Shown here: positions 61,775-64,000 of the stretch, in pieces
How the letters are laid out: every line of letters starts with the position of its first letter
Position numbering within the stretch: the first letter of the stretch is position 1
The notes under the pieces: model-generated
What the model was told of the DNA's origin: nothing
What the model saw: the letters and a program-made list of their open reading frames with translations, nothing else
Database searches by the model: none
Assembly: GCA_947493215.1 (NCBI GenBank)
Contig: CANLQE010000001.1
Coordinates: 1-64,000, forward strand
Direction: 5' to 3'
Source of the DNA: an uncultured Sphingomonadaceae bacterium
GTDB taxonomy: Bacteria; Pseudomonadota; Alphaproteobacteria; Sphingomonadales; Sphingomonadaceae
Length of the DNA stretch: 64,000 bases
Position numbers and translations under genes: made by a program

Positions 61775-62041
61775 TTACGCCGGAATGACCACCGATATGG
61801 CCGATGCGTGCGATTTACGCACAGCAATCATCATCCGGCCGACTTTCAGCGCAATCGGGTCGCTAAAACCAAACATGCCTTTATGAAGCTTTTCTACCTC
61901 TACGCCTTCATCCAGACCCAGCGCGCGAAGCCGTGCGCCCTCATTTTCTGACATGGAATCCCAGTCAATCGCCGAGATTTCGGCGCGCTGGCGCATCGAC
62001 AGACGGTCCAGCGTAACCGCTAATGTAACTGGTGCATTCAT
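61775..62041 (-). CDS. feoA: Ferrous iron transport protein FeoA
   Basis: Eighty-eight residues with an SH3-like fold: RAEISAIDWDSMSENEGARLRALGLDEGVEVEKLHKG, then DPIALKVGRMMIAVRKSHASAISV. FeoA binds or regulates FeoB. The ATG at 62041 is preferred; an in-frame TTG at 62053 lies upstream without a binding site. It begins the feoAB operon, with a palindromic A+T-rich site in front. Confidence 0.9.
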   Translation of the reverse strand: MNAPVTLAVTLDRLSMRQRAEISAIDWDSMSENEGARLRALGLDEGVEVEKLHKGMFGFSDPIALKVGRMMIAVRKSHASAISVVIPA

Positions 62042-62070
62042 AGATAAACTCAATAGATCTCAGTTGCGAC

Positions 62071-62086
62071 TGATTATCAATATTGA
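62071..62086. promoter_or_regulatory. Possible Fur-type operator upstream of feoA
   Basis: TGATTATCAATATTGA lies about 30-45 bases before the feoA start and contains the perfect palindrome TCAATATTGA (62077-62086). A+T-rich dyads of this type in front of feoAB are typical of iron regulators (Fur or Irr), but the match to a consensus is only partial. Confidence 0.3.
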
Positions 62087-62155
62087 CTGGCTCTGGCGAG
62101 TCTTTTGTTTGCGCTGCCAACATATTCTCTTGATAAGCCTTGCAGAAATCTATCA

Positions 62156-62833
62156 TCAGATCCCGCGATAGCGCAGCCGCCCAATAAAGCGGGCCATGCT
62201 GAACCGGTCAACGCCGGGCCGGGTAATCTTGGCTTTTACCTTCTCAAACTGCATGACATTTTCAATCCGCCGATCCAGAAAAGCCTTGGTTTCGGCATAG
62301 CTGTCGCTTTCATCGTCAAGAAACACGCTAATCGTGCTGCCGTAAACGGCGGACAGCAACGTCCGCTTGGTATAATGATTATAGTCGGTCGCCGTATCGC
62401 CAGCCAGCCGCCACATTTTATCTGCTGCGCGCCAGCCAAGTTTTGCCGCGGTGGGAAGGTTCGGCGGCGCTGCGAGGATTGCCAGCGCCCGGCGCAAGCC
62501 TTCGCGATCTGATTCCAATGCTTCGAGCCGCGCAACCACCAGTGCTGTGATCCGCTCGCGAATTTTCATCGCGCCCAGTTCGTCTTCTGAAAATTTCGCT
62601 ATCATGGCGGCGTCGACAGCTTGAAACCAAGTATCGATCATATCGACCGGGCCTTCGTTAAACGCCAGACCAGCCATCTCGGCATCAACGCCCGCTTGCT
62701 CTGCCGCAGCTTCGACCGCTTTTTCATTCCAACCGTCAAAAGCCGCCTGCGACGCCAAAAGTGGTGCAAGATAGGTCCGGACTTCATCCAGCGTCGGATC
62801 ATCGCGTAACGGTTGGGGTTGTTTTGCAGGCAT
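62156..62833 (-). CDS. COQ9-family protein
   Basis: The 225-residue protein matches the COQ9 pattern: RTYLAPLLASQAAFDGWNEKAVEAAAEQAGVD, then FSEDELGAMKIRERITALVVARLE, WRAADKMWRLAGDTATDYNHYTKRTLLSAVYGSTISVFLDDE and FIGRLRYRGI at the end. COQ9 proteins bind lipids and help ubiquinone hydroxylation; bacterial members are found in alphaproteobacteria. The ATG at 62833 follows AAGGA; the longer frame to 62926 adds unrelated hydrophobic residues. It ends 114 bases upstream of the feoA start, in the same direction as feoAB. Confidence 0.9.
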   Translation of the reverse strand: MPAKQPQPLRDDPTLDEVRTYLAPLLASQAAFDGWNEKAVEAAAEQAGVDAEMAGLAFNEGPVDMIDTWFQAVDAAMIAKFSEDELGAMKIRERITALVVARLEALESDREGLRRALAILAAPPNLPTAAKLGWRAADKMWRLAGDTATDYNHYTKRTLLSAVYGSTISVFLDDESDSYAETKAFLDRRIENVMQFEKVKAKITRPGVDRFSMARFIGRLRYRGI

Positions 62834-62986
62834 GTCGTAAAGTTCCTTGCGCGGGCGACCCGTAAGCGGGGGCCAATAAAAGGGATATAGGCTGAAAGAA
62901 AAGATTTTCAAACCATTGCATTGCAAAGCGCTACTGGCCTGACTAGCTATTCATCAAGCAATTAAAAACAGCGAAAGAGCATATCT

Positions 62987-64000
62987 ATGAGCACATTATT
63001 TGATCCCATCACCCTTGGCGCAATCGAAGCGCCGAACCGCATGCTTATGGCCCCCCTGACCCGGTGCCGCTCGACGATGGAACATGTGCCGACCCCGATC
63101 ATGGGCGAATATTATTCGCAGCGCGCCGGTGCTGGCCTGATTATTTCCGAAGCCACCGGCATTAGCCAACAAGGCTTGGGCACCCCTTTTGCACCGGGCA
63201 TCTGGAATGACGAACAAACCGAAGCATGGAAACCGATTATCGAGCAAGTCCACGCCGCGGGCGGACGGATCATCTGTCAATTATGGCATATGGGCCGCAT
63301 CGTTCATCCCGATTTTCTCGGCGGCGAAAAGCCGGTTTCCTCTTCAGCGACAACTGCGCCCGGCAGCGTGCGCACCTATCAAGGCAAACGCGACTATGTC
63401 GAAGCACGCCCGATGGAATTGGATGATATTTCGAGCCTGCTCGACGATTATACCAACGCCGCTGAAAATGCTAAAAAAGCAGGCTTTGATGGCGTGCAAT
63501 TGCATAGTGCGAATGGCTATCTGATCGACCAGTTTATCCGCTCCGGCACCAATTTCCGTACGGATCAATATGGCGGCTCTATCGAGAACCGTATCCGCTT
63601 GCTTGGTGAAGTGACACAGCGATTGGTTGACGTTTGGGGCGGCGACCGGGTTTCTGTCCGCCTTTCTCCCAATGGCGATTCCCAAGGGGCAGACGATGCA
63701 ACACCGGTAGAGACCTTTACGGCAGCTGCGAAATTGCTCGACAGTCTCGGCATTGCGTTTCTCGAACTGCGTGAACCGCCAGCCCATGGCACTTATGGTA
63801 ATACCGATGTACCCAGGGTTAGCCCCGACATTCGTCCGGTATTCAGCAAGCCATTAGTTCTCAACAGCGACTATTTTTACGATAGTGGGACAGAGGCGCT
63901 GGCCGACGATAAAGGCGATGCGATCAGCTTTGGCCGGACATTCATGACCAATCCCGACCTGCCGGAACGTTTCCGCACTGGCGCAGAACTCAACCCGATC
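62987..64000 (+). CDS. Old Yellow Enzyme-family NADH:flavin oxidoreductase, cut by window edge
   Basis: The frame from the ATG at 62987 runs off the right edge after 338 residues; such proteins are about 360-370 long, so little is missing. The TIM-barrel FMN motifs are visible: SEATGISQQGLG, IICQLWHMGR and QLHSANGYLIDQFIRSGTNFRTDQYGGSIENR, with the H-x-x-N substrate pair (H167/N170) typical of the classical NemA/OYE group. It reduces activated alkenes or nitro compounds with NAD(P)H. The gene is divergent from the COQ9 gene. No strong binding site is seen beyond GCGAAAGAGC. Confidence 0.93.
   Translation, partial: MSTLFDPITLGAIEAPNRMLMAPLTRCRSTMEHVPTPIMGEYYSQRAGAGLIISEATGISQQGLGTPFAPGIWNDEQTEAWKPIIEQVHAAGGRIICQLWHMGRIVHPDFLGGEKPVSSSATTAPGSVRTYQGKRDYVEARPMELDDISSLLDDYTNAAENAKKAGFDGVQLHSANGYLIDQFIRSGTNFRTDQYGGSIENRIRLLGEVTQRLVDVWGGDRVSVRLSPNGDSQGADDATPVETFTAAAKLLDSLGIAFLELREPPAHGTYGNTDVPRVSPDIRPVFSKPLVLNSDYFYDSGTEALADDKGDAISFGRTFMTNPDLPERFRTGAELNPI

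Overview
The window looks like chromosome of a heterotrophic alphaproteobacterium of the order Sphingomonadales, probably a marine Parasphingorhabdus/Sphingorhabdus-like genus. This is inferred from protein style and gene content: a large TonB-dependent receptor, a sphingomonad-type cbb3 oxidase cluster with an FNR regulator, a COQ9-family protein, a DUF2093 protein and overlapping xseA/purD starts. No rRNA, complete tRNA or CRISPR array was found.

Bases 1 to about 12,713 look like accessory DNA and are visibly richer in A+T than the rest. In order they hold a truncated secreted FG-GAP beta-propeller protein, a LysR regulator, an IS110-family insertion sequence, and a block of phosphorelay parts: a CHASE-domain hybrid histidine kinase, a receiver, a receiver-HPt protein, a second receiver and a stand-alone GAF protein. 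None of these has an output domain. A sparse stretch follows, then a HUH-type Rep-like endonuclease candidate and a 570-residue tyrosine recombinase. Just upstream of the recombinase lies a 20-bp sequence that reads as the 3' end of a tRNA-Pro gene. I interpret it as the right attachment site of an integrated element whose left end, with the intact tRNA, lies before base 1.

From about 12.7 kb onward the genes look like core chromosome. 12.7-21 kb: a penicillin-acylase-family hydrolase, a secreted leucyl aminopeptidase, clpB behind a sigma-32-like promoter, a sulfotransferase-like protein and two tandem paralogous small secreted proteins. 21-32 kb: the TonB-dependent receptor, an operon xseA-DUF2093-M23 peptidase, purD, and a MASE1-PAS hybrid kinase whose receiver-HPt tail closely resembles the island's free receiver-HPt protein. 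32-43.5 kb: a flavin monooxygenase/cysteine hydrolase pair, a YfbK-like vWA protein, a BON/OmpA gene with a 33-residue membrane microprotein and a helix-hairpin-helix protein, an HD-GYP phosphodiesterase, a CNNM transporter, an OmpA lipoprotein, a short-chain dehydrogenase and a UbiH-type hydroxylase. 43.7-49.4 kb: ftsK, lolA, a possible small RNA, then xth-ribA-L,D-transpeptidase.

Bases 49.5-59.2 kb form a microaerobic respiration module: ccoNOQP-GHIS on the minus strand, fnr behind it and a universal stress protein on the other side. A perfect FNR box precedes ccoN and a degenerate one precedes the stress gene. The window closes with ssb, feoAB (ferrous iron uptake), a COQ9-family gene and an Old Yellow Enzyme cut by the right edge.

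The most interesting items are the tRNA-Pro att remnant with a recombinase and HUH gene, the output-less phosphorelay that mirrors a core hybrid kinase, the IS110 ends that may form a junction promoter and encode a guide RNA, the tandemly duplicated mini-ORF ladder between ccoI and ccoS, the hairpin that buries the start region of the dehydrogenase gene, and the small-RNA candidate downstream of lolA.
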